A stretch of 64,000 nucleotides of DNA from Halomarina pelagica (GCF_024228315.1 NZ_CP100454.1:1736001-1800000); one strand, 5' to 3'; shown: positions 24,159 to 32,946, counted from the first letter of the stretch. The notes: generated from the letters alone by a model not told the origin. Numbers and translations: made by a program.

Positions 24159-26267
24159 ATGGTCGAGGGTGACGGGGTCGGCGGTGGCGATGGCGATGGC
24201 GTCGGCGATGACGGGGTCGGCGATGACGGGGTCGGCGATGACGGGGTCGGCGGTGCGGGCGGCGTCTCCCGACGCCGTGTGTTGATCGGTGCGGGCGGCG
24301 TCCTCGGTGCCGGGGTCGCGAGCGGGTACGCCGCCTACCGGCTGACCGACGACGGGACGCCGATGGACGGCTGGGCGGACGTGCCGTATCCCGACTCGGG
24401 GCCGGCCAGGTCGCGGTCGGATTTCATCTGGGTGGTGCGGTCGACGTGGCACGACGAGCGACTCCGCCGCAACCTGTACGCCTTCGCGCGGCGACACGAC
24501 CTCGCCGTGCTGCTGGCGGACACGGACGCGCAGGTGACCGACGGCGGCGAGCGTCTCGCCGCGGCGCTCCGACAGGCGCGCGAGGCGGGCCTGGACGCGT
24601 GGGCGAACGTGGGCGTCCTGACGAGTCTCGCGGCCGAGACGTTCGCGACGAACCCGAAACGACGCCAGCGCCACCTGGACGGCCTGCGGGCGGTCGCGGA
24701 GCGCTATCGCGACGTCATGCCCGGCGGAAAGCTCGTCGTCTGGCAGGAGGCCCCCGTAGCGGGGGAGTGGATCCCCGGGGGCGCGTGGAACAGCCGCGCC
24801 GTGGACAGCCTCTCGCGGTACGGCCCGGACGTCTTCGCCGCCCAGCGCCGGGCGATCAAGGCGGTGAGCGAGGAGCTAGAGGTGGGGATCTTCCTGCACT
24901 TCCCCTACGTCATCGAGTCGCGCCAGCCGGAGGTGTTCGCGGGGTTGATGGACGACCTGCGCTCCCGCGACGCGATGCCGGACTTCGTGTTCACCGACTT
25001 CTACCGGGGCTGGTACGAGAAGGACGCCGGCCCGGAGGTGGCGAACGAGGCCGTGCGGAGCCTCATCGCCAACGCCCGCCGGTACTCCGGCGACCGGCCC
25101 GTCTACTTCCTGGGCGAGAGCCACACGATCAACCCCCACTACACGCCGAGCAAGCAGGCGATGCGCATGGACCTGCGAACGGCCGTCGCGGCCGGGGCCG
25201 ACGGGCTGGGGTGGTACGGACGGACGCAGTACTACCGCACGAAGGTGGGGTTCGACCCCTTCGTTCCGAACCGCGTCACCCGCGAGGAACTCGGCGACCG
25301 CTACCCCATCGACACGCTGACCGTCGCGCGCGATCGCTACCTCTACGCCTGGGCGTCGACGTTCGCCCGCGACGGGGACTACGCGCCGGACCGCCGGTTC
25401 GACCTCTGGCTCGACGGCGAGGGCGTCGGCTTCATGGACTACGGCCTCTGGCTCGGGACCGGCGACGGCTGGGCGTTCGTGGGTGACTTCGGCGGCTACC
25501 ATCCCAACGCGCGGCCGCACGTCGACCCGACGGGCCGCCACACCTGCGTCTTCCGGGCCCTCGACGCCGAGCGGTTCCTCGGCGACGGGGCGCTCCGCGT
25601 CCGGATCGAACCGCGCGGCGGGGGCGGCGCGCGACTCGGACGCGTCGTCGCGGTCCCGTTCGATCCGGGGGCGTACTGCACCGAGCGGGAGGCGACGCGG
25701 TTGCTCGAGTCGACCGACGTCGAGCGGTACAGCCGCGTCTTCGATCGCGAGGACCGGCGACTCGACGGCGAGACGACGTTCGAACTGCCCGTCCGCCCGG
25801 AGACGCCGAAGCCGCTCGACGCGCTCGTCTCCCCGGCGGTCCACGAGGTCCGACGGGACGTGGCGCGCTTCGAGCGCGAGCAGGCGGAGGGCGAGGGGGG
25901 AGCGTTCGACCCCGACGCGTACGCCGACCTCTGGCTGCGCGGGACGGGACTCGACGATCTCGACGTCGAGACGGCCGCGGAGCGCCTGCTCGGCGGCCTC
26001 GAGCCGGCGGGTACGGTCTCGACCGACGATGCCGCCCTCCTGTTCGGCGTCGAGCGGGACCGATTCTTCGCCGACGGGCGCACGGAGGCGGTGATGGACC
26101 TCCTCGCCAGCGGGGAGGAGCGCCGCGGGATGGGGCTCCGCGTCGCCTACGCGATGCCCTACTTCGGGAGCGGTAACCTGCCGTCGCCGGCGCGGGCCGC
26201 CAGACTGATCGACCGCCAACCCGGCGAGGTGGCGAACTTCAGCCTCGTCTGGCAGCGGCGGGGCTGA
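24159..26267 (+). CDS. Large Tat-exported protein of unknown function, glycosidase-like barrel suspected
   Basis: About 702 residues. The N-terminus is odd: four GDDGV-type repeats precede a twin-arginine signal (SRRRVLIGAGG and a Gly/Ala-rich hydrophobic run). The body to about residue 430 alternates strands and helices in the manner of a TIM barrel with aromatic and acidic clusters (VFTDFYRGWYEKD, LGESHTINPHYTP, GADGLGWYGRTQYY), reminiscent of glycoside-hydrolase-like proteins. The remainder (LYAWASTFARDGDYAPD onwards) is mixed. I cannot name a family. It is predicted to act outside the cell, perhaps on a polysaccharide (inference). Confidence 0.6.
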   Translation: MVEGDGVGGGDGDGVGDDGVGDDGVGDDGVGGAGGVSRRRVLIGAGGVLGAGVASGYAAYRLTDDGTPMDGWADVPYPDSGPARSRSDFIWVVRSTWHDERLRRNLYAFARRHDLAVLLADTDAQVTDGGERLAAALRQAREAGLDAWANVGVLTSLAAETFATNPKRRQRHLDGLRAVAERYRDVMPGGKLVVWQEAPVAGEWIPGGAWNSRAVDSLSRYGPDVFAAQRRAIKAVSEELEVGIFLHFPYVIESRQPEVFAGLMDDLRSRDAMPDFVFTDFYRGWYEKDAGPEVANEAVRSLIANARRYSGDRPVYFLGESHTINPHYTPSKQAMRMDLRTAVAAGADGLGWYGRTQYYRTKVGFDPFVPNRVTREELGDRYPIDTLTVARDRYLYAWASTFARDGDYAPDRRFDLWLDGEGVGFMDYGLWLGTGDGWAFVGDFGGYHPNARPHVDPTGRHTCVFRALDAERFLGDGALRVRIEPRGGGGARLGRVVAVPFDPGAYCTEREATRLLESTDVERYSRVFDREDRRLDGETTFELPVRPETPKPLDALVSPAVHEVRRDVARFEREQAEGEGGAFDPDAYADLWLRGTGLDDLDVETAAERLLGGLEPAGTVSTDDAALLFGVERDRFFADGRTEAVMDLLASGEERRGMGLRVAYAMPYFGSGNLPSPARAARLIDRQPGEVANFSLVWQRRG
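24201..24251. repeat. 15-bp tandem repeat inside the Tat protein gene
   Basis: About three and a half copies of gtcggcgatgacggg encode Gly-Asp-Asp-Gly-Val units ahead of the twin-arginine motif. The number of units is likely to vary between strains. Confidence 0.8.
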
Positions 26268-26343
26268 GGGAACGAGGGCGGGCGGCGGGGCGGCGGGGCG
26301 GCGGGGCGACGCACACATCCGGCTGGACGCGGAAGGAGACGAC

Positions 26344-26988
26344 ATGAGTGGCGCGGACGCGGATCGTGGCGCGGACGTGAACCGACACCTCCGCGCGGGC
26401 GTCGCCGTCTACAACGCGGGCGAGTACCACGCCGCCCACGACGCGTGGGAGGAGCCGTGGCTCGAACTCGACGCCGGCCCGGAGAAGGACTTCCTGCAGG
26501 GGCTCATCCAGTTCACCGCCGCCGTCCACCACGCCGTCGAGGGGAACCCGGCGGGCGCGACTGGCCTCGCCGCGAGCGCCCGCGAGTACCTCGACGGCCT
26601 CGGCGCGGCGTTCCGGGGCGTCGCGCTCGACCCCGTCCGCGAGTACCTGCGCGACCTCGAAGCCGATCCCGCGGTCGTCGAGCGCCGCCCGCCGGTTCGA
26701 CTGGAGATCGGGGGGCGAACGGTCTCGGTCGCGGACCTCGACTTCGAGGAGTCGGTCGTCGCGGCGCGGATCCTCGCCGAGGAGCACGGCTTCGATCCCG
26801 AACTGATCGAGCGGGCGGCCCGCTACGGGCGGGCGGACCTCGACGCGGGACGGGCGACGAGCCCCTTCGTATCGCTCGTGATGGACTTCGCGCAGGGGCG
26901 AAACCGCGCGCTGGTCTACCGACGGCTATCGGAGCACGCGGCGAGGCGGGAGCACGAGGAGGGGGACGTAGAGGGGCTGTTCGGGTGA
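26344..26988 (+). CDS. DUF309 domain-containing protein
   Basis: 214 residues. The N-terminal helical domain has the DUF309 signature: AVYNAGEYHAAHDAWEEPW, then FLQGLIQFTAAVHHA and GNPAGATGLAASAREYL. The conserved His and Glu in the first motif could bind metal. The C-terminal half (about residues 130-214) is a separate helical region. The family has no assigned function. It follows the Tat protein by about 76 bp of GC-rich spacer with a short cggcgggg repeat. Confidence 0.8.
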   Translation: MSGADADRGADVNRHLRAGVAVYNAGEYHAAHDAWEEPWLELDAGPEKDFLQGLIQFTAAVHHAVEGNPAGATGLAASAREYLDGLGAAFRGVALDPVREYLRDLEADPAVVERRPPVRLEIGGRTVSVADLDFEESVVAARILAEEHGFDPELIERAARYGRADLDAGRATSPFVSLVMDFAQGRNRALVYRRLSEHAARREHEEGDVEGLFG

Positions 26989-27123
26989 CGCGGGCGACGG
27001 GGCCCGACGGCGGACGGTGGTGTAGTTGGTGTTACTACGAGTACAATAGTTATTACAATCCAGAAGTCGCCGTGGAGAAGAAAGCTACATAGATAGTCGT
27101 CGGGATAGGAATGATCAGCACGT

Positions 27124-27882
27124 ATGGAGAATTTCGATGGAAAGGATGCTTTCGTTCTGGGGGTGATTGCCCTTCTATTCTTGGTCTTAGTCCCTACCAC
27201 CACTTGTCTAGTAGCAAACATTACAGACTTAAAGCTGGGTGAGGTCGCGACTTTAATCAGCGCATATGGGAGCATCCTGCTCTCGTCAGTTTTGGCATAC
27301 TTGTATCTCCAGATGTGGGACACCCAAGAGAAGCAAAAATCGATCCAGAAAAACCAGGAACGTATCATGGATCGTCAGGCGAATTTACAAGAAAAACAGC
27401 ACGAAATGCTACAGATTGAAAAGAGGTCTCTGCTAGATATCTTAGGTCGAGAAACCGATAAGGATGATTGTCACATCCAAATCTCGAATCACGGAGGGGG
27501 AGCAATTGTCGAGTTATACATCAAGACAAGTCTCGTAGACGGACAGGGACAGTGCTCAAGAATAGAGACCTCGACACAGTTAATGAGGGCTAAGTCAGAG
27601 ATATCTAGTGGGGGGAGGATAATCGGTGCGGAGGAGAAAAGCATCGGCATGAGGTGCTGTCCTCAATTCGAAGTTGAAATTGATGGAGAGAAGACGTGCG
27701 GGAATTTTTCTCGTGTCGCTACTGCGTTATCAAGGAATAAAATAGATCGAGTAGAAGTGAGGATTGACTTGGTTACTGCTGACGAGTACGGTAATGTGGC
27801 ACAAGAGCGACTCCTTGAAGAGGAAGTAAGAATTCACAATAATATGGCTCTGGAGGAGGTTGAGGCTTGGAAGGAGAATTAA
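27124..27882 (+). CDS. Two-helix membrane protein with coiled coil, AT-rich, unknown
   Basis: 252 residues, not recognised. Two membrane helices (about residues 9-33 and 41-62) are followed by a Gln/Lys/Glu coiled coil (about 68-98) and a soluble beta-rich domain with four Cys. Base composition and codon use (A/T third positions, low Asp/Glu bias) differ sharply from neighbours, marking recent transfer. The stop is 15 bp before the zinc-ribbon gene, suggesting a two-gene unit. A membrane sensor or effector anchored by a coiled coil is a reasonable guess only. Confidence 0.65.
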   Translation: MENFDGKDAFVLGVIALLFLVLVPTTTCLVANITDLKLGEVATLISAYGSILLSSVLAYLYLQMWDTQEKQKSIQKNQERIMDRQANLQEKQHEMLQIEKRSLLDILGRETDKDDCHIQISNHGGGAIVELYIKTSLVDGQGQCSRIETSTQLMRAKSEISSGGRIIGAEEKSIGMRCCPQFEVEIDGEKTCGNFSRVATALSRNKIDRVEVRIDLVTADEYGNVAQERLLEEEVRIHNNMALEEVEAWKEN

Positions 27883-27897
27883 GGTCAGCGACGGTGA

Positions 27898-28155
27898 ATG
27901 GGGAATATGGGCGAGTATGATGCGATGCAAGTCTGTAAGAACGGGCACCAGATCACGGAGGTATATCACAGATCCCCCGAGTTTAGACAAAAATATTGTG
28001 AGAAGTGCGGTGCTGAGACGATAATCACGTGCCCCGAATGCGGTGCAGAAATCAAGGGACACTATCATGTAGAGGGAGTGGTTTCAATGGGTAGCTCCAA
28101 AGACGTCCCTAAATACTGTCACGACTGTGGAGAACCGTATCCGTGGACGGAGTAA
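27898..28155 (+). CDS. DUF2321-like zinc-ribbon protein
   Basis: 85 residues with four C-x-x-C type knuckles or half knuckles: CKNGH, CEKCG, CPECG and CHDCG, ending in a PYPWTE motif. This arrangement matches what I recall of DUF2321, a small predicted zinc-binding family of unknown role. It shares the AT-rich composition of the preceding membrane gene and is spaced 15 bp from it. An alternative ATG at 27907 removes three residues. Confidence 0.7.
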   Translation: MGNMGEYDAMQVCKNGHQITEVYHRSPEFRQKYCEKCGAETIITCPECGAEIKGHYHVEGVVSMGSSKDVPKYCHDCGEPYPWTE

Positions 28156-28385
28156 ACACGGGCATCACTTGACGTCAATGATGTAGTGAGAGATGGCCAG
28201 TGATGATGAGTCCAGTGTTCACTTCCGACCAAATTAACAGAAATGTCGAGAGGTCCCTCTCGTCCAACTACGAGCGAACCGGCCGATAGCCGCGACCCTG
28301 CCATACACCGTTTACGACCATAAAACGGAGTTCACTCAATCATTCGACGTAGTCGATAACAGACTGAAAATTATACTCTCAACAC
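28156..28385. other. Non-coding gap after the AT-rich cassette
   Basis: About 230 bp with mixed composition. No gene is seen. The AT-rich tail (aaaattatactctc near 28372) lies beyond the 3' end of azf and may hold its terminator. Confidence 0.4.
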
Positions 28386-29126
28386 TCAGTCGTGTTCGGC
28401 GGAGTTGTCCTGCGGGTCGTAGCCGAGGACCTCTCGGGCGCGCTCGATGGAGTAGTACTTGCGGTCGTTGTCGGAGATGCCGTAGACGATCTCGTAGCCG
28501 TAGTCGGCGGTGAGACAGCGGTCGAAGAGGTGCGCGCAGTCGCGGTAGGAGAGCCACATCGCCTGCCCGCGCTCGTAGTCGATCGGCGGGTGGCCCTTGG
28601 TTAGGTTGCCGATGCGGACGCAGACCACCGAGAGGTCGTACACGTCGTGGAAGTATCGTCCGAGGGTCTCGCCGGCGGCCTTGCTGACGCCGTAGACGTT
28701 CTTCGGCCGGGGGAGTTCCGTCCCGTCGAGCATGAACTCGGACTCCGTGCGGTAGATGTGCGGATCGCGGCCGAACTCGTAGGCACCGACGGCGTGGTTG
28801 GAGGAGGCGAAGACGAACCTCTCGACGCCCGCGTCGACCGCCGCCTGCATGACGGTGTGGGTCCCGTCGATGTTGTTCGCGAGGACGCTGTCCCAGGGGG
28901 CCTCGGGACGGGGGTCGCCGGCGAGGTGGACGACCGCGCCGACGCCCGCCATCGCCTCGCGGACGGCGTCCCCGTCGGTGATGTCCGCGACGACGTACTC
29001 GTGGTCGGGTTCCTCCGTCGGCGGGTTGTGGTCGAGCAGTCGCCACGCGTATCGCTCGCCGATGCCGTCGAGGATGGCGCGGCCGACGCGACCGGCGGCC
29101 CCCGTGAGTAAGACCGGGTCGTCCAT
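28386..29126 (-). CDS. azf: NAD-dependent glucose-6-phosphate dehydrogenase, Azf type
   Basis: 246 residues of the extended SDR/epimerase type: TGAAGRVG nucleotide motif, VVHLAGDPRPEAPW, and active-site Tyr-x-x-x-Lys as YGVSKA. Sequence blocks such as VRIGNLTKGHPP and QAMWLSYRDCAHLFDRC are those of haloarchaeal Azf, which oxidises glucose-6-phosphate with NAD+ in the oxidative pentose phosphate pathway of Haloferax volcanii. Bacterial uronate dehydrogenases are the closest non-haloarchaeal relatives and are the main alternative. It stands alone on the minus strand. Confidence 0.88.
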   Translation of the reverse strand: MDDPVLLTGAAGRVGRAILDGIGERYAWRLLDHNPPTEEPDHEYVVADITDGDAVREAMAGVGAVVHLAGDPRPEAPWDSVLANNIDGTHTVMQAAVDAGVERFVFASSNHAVGAYEFGRDPHIYRTESEFMLDGTELPRPKNVYGVSKAAGETLGRYFHDVYDLSVVCVRIGNLTKGHPPIDYERGQAMWLSYRDCAHLFDRCLTADYGYEIVYGISDNDRKYYSIERAREVLGYDPQDNSAEHD

Positions 29127-29263
29127 TCAGGAGGAGAGAGGGGTAACCCGATGAAGAATCACGCGATTTCGTGCGGAGAGAGGGGGAAGGCGGGGAGGAT
29201 GCGGAAGACGGAGAGAGCGGGGAGGTTCGGGAGACGGAGAGAACGGGTGCGGAGCGGGCGGTA

Positions 29264-29887
29264 TTAGTTCTGTTTCGATTCAAGCCGGGCGAACGCGAGC
29301 GACCCGCTCACGTTCTCGATGTAGGCCTCGACGACGTCCCCGCGCTGTGCGCCGGGGACGAAGATGGTGTACTCGCCGCGCTCGGCGACGCCGTCGCCCT
29401 TTCGCCCGGTCGAGGTGATCTCGAGCGTGTAGGTCTGGCCCTCCTCGACGGCGTCCCGCTGCTGGGTCTGCTGCTGGGGGCGGCGCTGCTTGGAGACGGG
29501 GCGGAACGCGCCGCAGGCGTCACAGCGGAGCATCGGCGTGCGGTCCTCGGTGACGAGGCGGGTGTCGGGGAGGCCGCACTCGCCACAGAGGACGTACGTC
29601 TCGACGTACTTCTCGATGCTCTCGTCGAAGTCGCGCCCGGAGAACGTCCCGTTGTATCGGCCGACGCCGTCCTCCAGTTTCCCGTTGGTCCCGAGGTCGC
29701 GCTGGACGAAGCGGTGGACGTGGTCGGGATCGCGGGAGACGGTGTCCGCGATCTCGGCGAGGTTGGTCAGTCGCGTGAACGCCCCGTCCTTCTGTGCGTG
29801 GGCGTCGGGGACGCTCAGTCGCTCGCCGCTGGTGTCGATGTCGGGTACGTTCTCCATGGCCCGGTCGAGGCTCGATTCGTAATCCAT
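29264..29887 (-). CDS. Translation initiation factor aIF2 subunit beta with TRAM domain
   Basis: 207 residues. The alpha-beta domain carries the eIF2B/eIF5 motif with GTNGKLEDGVGRYNGTFSG, followed by a C4 zinc ribbon (CGECG and CDACG). After a Gln-rich linker the last 65 residues form a TRAM domain (TYTLEITSTGRKGDGVA), the known haloarchaeal extension. The subunit helps the aIF2 GTPase deliver initiator tRNA to the small ribosomal subunit. The start at 29887 leads into an unusual N-terminal extension of about 25 residues. Confidence 0.9.
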   Translation of the reverse strand: MDYESSLDRAMENVPDIDTSGERLSVPDAHAQKDGAFTRLTNLAEIADTVSRDPDHVHRFVQRDLGTNGKLEDGVGRYNGTFSGRDFDESIEKYVETYVLCGECGLPDTRLVTEDRTPMLRCDACGAFRPVSKQRRPQQQTQQRDAVEEGQTYTLEITSTGRKGDGVAERGEYTIFVPGAQRGDVVEAYIENVSGSLAFARLESKQN

Positions 29888-30009
29888 GGAGGAACGAGGC
29901 GATTCGTGCCTAAACCGGTTACGAGATGTGTCTCGTCATACCACCCGCCGAGACGGCCCCTGCCGGCCGAACCCGGCGGGCTTTAGTCCGGCGGACCGAG
30001 AGCCACCGT

Positions 30010-30348
30010 ATGGATCCCACGGAACGGGAGGTCGCCTGCTTCGAGGCCGGTATCAAGTTCGGCTCGCTCTACCACCAGTTCGCGGGGACGCCCGTCAGCC
30101 CCGAGAGCGCGGCGAGCCTCGAACGCGCCATGGAGGAGGCCATCGAGAACCAGCCACACTGCGCGTCGGTCGACGTGGACGTCCTCGCCGAGAGGCTCGA
30201 CACGAACCACGGCTACACCGAACTGACGGGCGAGTACGTGGAGGTGCGAATGCGCATCGAGTACGAGGACACCGTCGTGCACGCCGAGATGCGCATGGAG
30301 GAGGGCTACCCCATGATGCGCGTCGTGGACGTGACGGAGCGTCCCTGA
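30010..30348 (+). CDS. mptD: Archaeal dihydroneopterin aldolase
   Basis: 112 residues with the MptD pattern: CFEAGIKFGSLYHQFAGTPVS, LERAMEEAIENQP, and a final YPMMRVVDV strand. MptD converts 7,8-dihydroneopterin to 6-hydroxymethyl-dihydropterin plus glycolaldehyde in pterin cofactor synthesis (methanopterin in methanogens, folate-type pterins in haloarchaea). It is unrelated in sequence to bacterial FolB. The ATG at 30010 begins the family-like sequence and follows a short promoter region. Confidence 0.88.
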   Translation: MDPTEREVACFEAGIKFGSLYHQFAGTPVSPESAASLERAMEEAIENQPHCASVDVDVLAERLDTNHGYTELTGEYVEVRMRIEYEDTVVHAEMRMEEGYPMMRVVDVTERP

Positions 30349-30602
30349 CGTCGCGACGACCGGCCTCCGACGACCGATCGTACGGGGTCCGTCACTGACG
30401 AACGGTCTTCGAAACGGACGGCGCTGGAGGCCCCCGACGCCGGCGACGACGATACCGCCGACGCCGACGGCGAACTCGGCTCTCACCCCACCCCCGCCGA
30501 CGGTTCGAAGCGGCGAAGACGCGAGCGCGAACGTCCGAGACGGGCGCGTTCACTTTCAGTTTCGGGCGGGCGTTTATAAACCATGCCGACAAATCCCGGG
30601 CC

Positions 30603-31079
30603 ATGAGTCAACAGACCCTCAGCGACGACGAGCTGTTCGGCGAGGCGGCCTCCGAGATGCGCGCCGACGTCGAGGAGAGTCTCGCCGCGGCCCGCGCCGA
30701 ACTCCCGACGGCCGACGCCGTCTGGGAGGTCGAGTCGGAGAACACCCTCGGCGTGCTCAACAGCCTCCGGAGCGCCCTCGACGTGGGCGACGCCGAGGAG
30801 CACCTCCGCAACGCCAAGAAGTGGTACACGATGGGCGAGCGGGCGGACGCCTTCGACGACGCGGCGGACCTCCGCGAGGCGATCGAGGAACTCGACGACC
30901 TGATCGCGGAGATCGACGACGCCCACGGGCAGGTCGGCGAACTCGCGAGCACGATCCCGCAGCTCCGCGGCGCGCTCCAGGAGGCCGAGGCCGACGGCGG
31001 AACCGACGCCGACGAGGGGGGAGCCGAGGACGAGGACGCCGAGGCCGAAGACGACGAGAGCGAGGAGGACGAGGAGTAG
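30603..31079 (+). CDS. DUF5790 family protein
   Basis: 158 residues. The start MSQQTLSDDELFGEAASEMRAD, the block NTLGVLNSLRSALDVGDAEEHLRNAKKW and the helical domain that follows are the haloarchaeal DUF5790 family. A very acidic Asp/Glu tail of about 35 residues closes it. It is helical and probably cytosolic; the function is unknown. TATA-like tttataaa at 30571-30578 lies about 25-30 bp before the ATG, so the message is likely leaderless. Confidence 0.85.
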   Translation: MSQQTLSDDELFGEAASEMRADVEESLAAARAELPTADAVWEVESENTLGVLNSLRSALDVGDAEEHLRNAKKWYTMGERADAFDDAADLREAIEELDDLIAEIDDAHGQVGELASTIPQLRGALQEAEADGGTDADEGGAEDEDAEAEDDESEEDEE

Positions 31080-31081
31080 CG

Positions 31082-31522
31082 CTATCGGTTCAACCGGCGA
31101 CAGAGGCAGACCGCCGACGACGGACAGAGTTCGTCGAACTCGCGCGTCGCCCTGACGGCCGCCGGTACGTCATCGCGCGCGACTCGCTCGAATCCCAGGT
31201 CCTCGAAGAACGCCGCGGCCGTCGTCGTGAGCGCGTAGAGTTCCGTCACGCCGTCCGATGCGGCGCGGGAGCAGAGCCGCCGCGTCAGCGCCGTCCCGTA
31301 TCCCCGTCCCCGCATCGCTTCCTCGATCGCTACCGATCGGAGGAGCGCCGCCTCGCCGCAGCGTTCGAGGCCGCCGACGCCGACCGGCTCGCCGTCCGCG
31401 GCGGCGTTCTACGTCGCCGCGCCGTCCCGAACGTCGTCCGTCGGGAGGTCGTTCGCCGAGAGGAGCGACTCCACGCGGTCGAGGTCGGACTCCGTCGCCC
31501 GTCGGAGAGTCACGGTGGTCAT
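31082..31522 (-). pseudogene. arsN2: ArsN2-like acetyltransferase with one in-frame stop
   Basis: From the ATG at 31522 the frame reads as a complete GNAT protein of the ArsN2 type: VTLRRATESDLDRVESLL, then GVGGLERCGEAALLRSVAI, RGRGYGTALTRRL, LYALTTTAAAFFEDLGFER and ELCPSSAVCL. It is interrupted only by codon 38, TAG at 31409-31411. Without the stop it would be 146 codons, a normal length. ArsN acetyltransferases detoxify arsenic-containing compounds. The downstream half could start at an internal ATG (31315) but would lack the N-terminal part of the fold. A nonsense mutation or sequencing error is most likely. Confidence 0.8.
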
Positions 31523-31572
31523 GGTATCGCGTGTGCACCGGAACGGGATGAGTACACGGATGGACGTACTCG

Positions 31573-32298
31573 TCACTCGTCGCGCGCGGCGCGCTCGTCG
31601 ACGGCGGTCGCGAGGGCGGCCAGTCGCTCAGCGGCCGCCGCGAGCAGCGCCTCGCCGTCCGCCGCGCTCCCCGCGTCCGGGTCGCCGACGATACCGTTCT
31701 CGGAGAACTCGTCGGAGTCGTACGCGAGGTTGACGCCGGCAACCCACTCCCCCCAGCGGTCGGCGGCCCCCTCGCGCGCCGCCTCGATGCGATCCTCGCG
31801 GACGAGGTCGGGGGCGACCCAGCGCAGGAGCGCGGTCTCCCGTGCGCCGCCGTGGCCCATCGGGAGATCGGCAGAACCCCCAGAGAACCACGTGAACGGG
31901 ACGGCGTGGGCGGTGCCGTCGCGGGTGACGCGCGCGCAGACCTCCCCGAGCGCGTCGACGTTCCCCCCGTGGCCGTTGACGACGACGACGCGGTCGAAAC
32001 CGTGGTACGCGAGGCTCTCGATCACCTCGCGGACGTACCGCCGGAAGGCGTCCGGCGTCACCCAGAGGGTACCGTCGAACCCGCGGTGTTCCTCGGCGAT
32101 CCCGACGGGGATCGTCGGCGCGACGACGATCTCGCCGTCGAACGCGGCCGCACCCGCCTCGGCGACGGCGTCGGCGGTCATCGCGTCGGTCCCCAGCGGC
32201 GCGTGCGGTCCGTGCTGTTCCGTGCTGCCGGTCGGCAGGAACGCGAGACGCGTCTCCGCCTCGGCCACGTCGGTCCACGTCTGCTCGGCGAGTCGCAT
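31573..32298 (-). CDS. Creatininase family amidohydrolase, ArfB candidate
   Basis: 241 residues with creatininase metal motifs: PTGSTEQHGPHAPLGTD (Glu and His ligands), VVVNGHGGN, and a later Glu near GGARETALL. In archaea this family includes ArfB, the formamide hydrolase acting on the FAPy intermediate in riboflavin and F420 synthesis, as well as mycofactocin-type and creatinine hydrolases. The archaeal setting favours ArfB, but no neighbour confirms it. Confidence 0.8.
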   Translation of the reverse strand: MRLAEQTWTDVAEAETRLAFLPTGSTEQHGPHAPLGTDAMTADAVAEAGAAAFDGEIVVAPTIPVGIAEEHRGFDGTLWVTPDAFRRYVREVIESLAYHGFDRVVVVNGHGGNVDALGEVCARVTRDGTAHAVPFTWFSGGSADLPMGHGGARETALLRWVAPDLVREDRIEAAREGAADRWGEWVAGVNLAYDSDEFSENGIVGDPDAGSAADGEALLAAAAERLAALATAVDERAARDE

Positions 32299-32462
32299 GG
32301 CTCACGGGACACTGTCGGCCCCACCGTCGTGAAGCTAGCGGAACCCTCAGACGGGGTGGGGGAGCCATCGGAACCCGTGACGGACGGTCGACGGTGTACT
32401 TCGTCGGCCGCGAGAGTAGGCACAAACCGTTTCCCGTCGGCGGTCGTTGGTCGGGGCGAACC

Positions 32463-32774
32463 ATGAGCGAGAACGACGACCGGACGCTGGGTGTCGATTT
32501 CGGCGACCTCGACGACCGCCTCGAATCGCACGACTACCCGGCCGACACCTCGGAGATCCGTGAGGAGTACGGCGACGCCGAGATCGGCCTGGAGGACGGT
32601 TCAGTGACGCTCGGGGAGGCGCTCGAGGGGTACGAGGAGGAGTTCCAGTCCGCCGACGACGTGCGGCAGGCGGTGCTCAACATGGTCGGCGGGGGGGCCG
32701 TCGGCCGGGAGCACTACTCCGACCGAGGCGATCAGTCAGAGTCGGCCCAGGACCACGAGGAGGAGTCGCTGTAG
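32463..32774 (+). CDS. DUF5789 family protein
   Basis: 103 residues. The block LESHDYPADTSEIREEYGDAEIGLEDGSVTLGEAL followed by FQSADDVRQAVLNMVGGGAVGREHYSDRG matches the haloarchaeal DUF5789 family. The ATG at 32463 gives the usual MSEN start. It is a small acidic protein of unknown function. Confidence 0.85.
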   Translation: MSENDDRTLGVDFGDLDDRLESHDYPADTSEIREEYGDAEIGLEDGSVTLGEALEGYEEEFQSADDVRQAVLNMVGGGAVGREHYSDRGDQSESAQDHEEESL

Positions 32775-32855
32775 GGGGCGAACAGGCGACACGGGTCGGG
32801 ACCGGCTCTCGCGGGCGGTCGTGTCGCACGACCGCGGGCCGCCCGCGAGCGGTTC

Positions 32856-32902
32856 GTCAGCGCACGGTGACGCTGGTCGCGTTTTCGTATGTAAACGTTC
32901 GG
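32856..32902. repeat. Dispersed motif, copy C
   Basis: GTCAGCGCACGGTGACGCTGG, 11 nt, then TATGTAAA and GTTCGGC. It lies in the convergent gap between the DUF5789 gene and the ABC transporter gene, as copy A does for its own gene pair. Confidence 0.5.
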
Positions 32903-32946
32903 CGAGGGGAGAGGGACGGGGGAAGCGCTCGGTCGAGCGGCGGCCG

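Noticed and set aside
24170-24260. CRISPR-like repeat
   Set aside because: The 15-bp units are contiguous, without spacers, and lie in a coding region; no cas gene is present.
31409-31411. Pyrrolysine codon in arsN2
   Set aside because: No sign of pyrrolysine machinery in the window, and the position is not a known functional site; a nonsense mutation or error is simpler.
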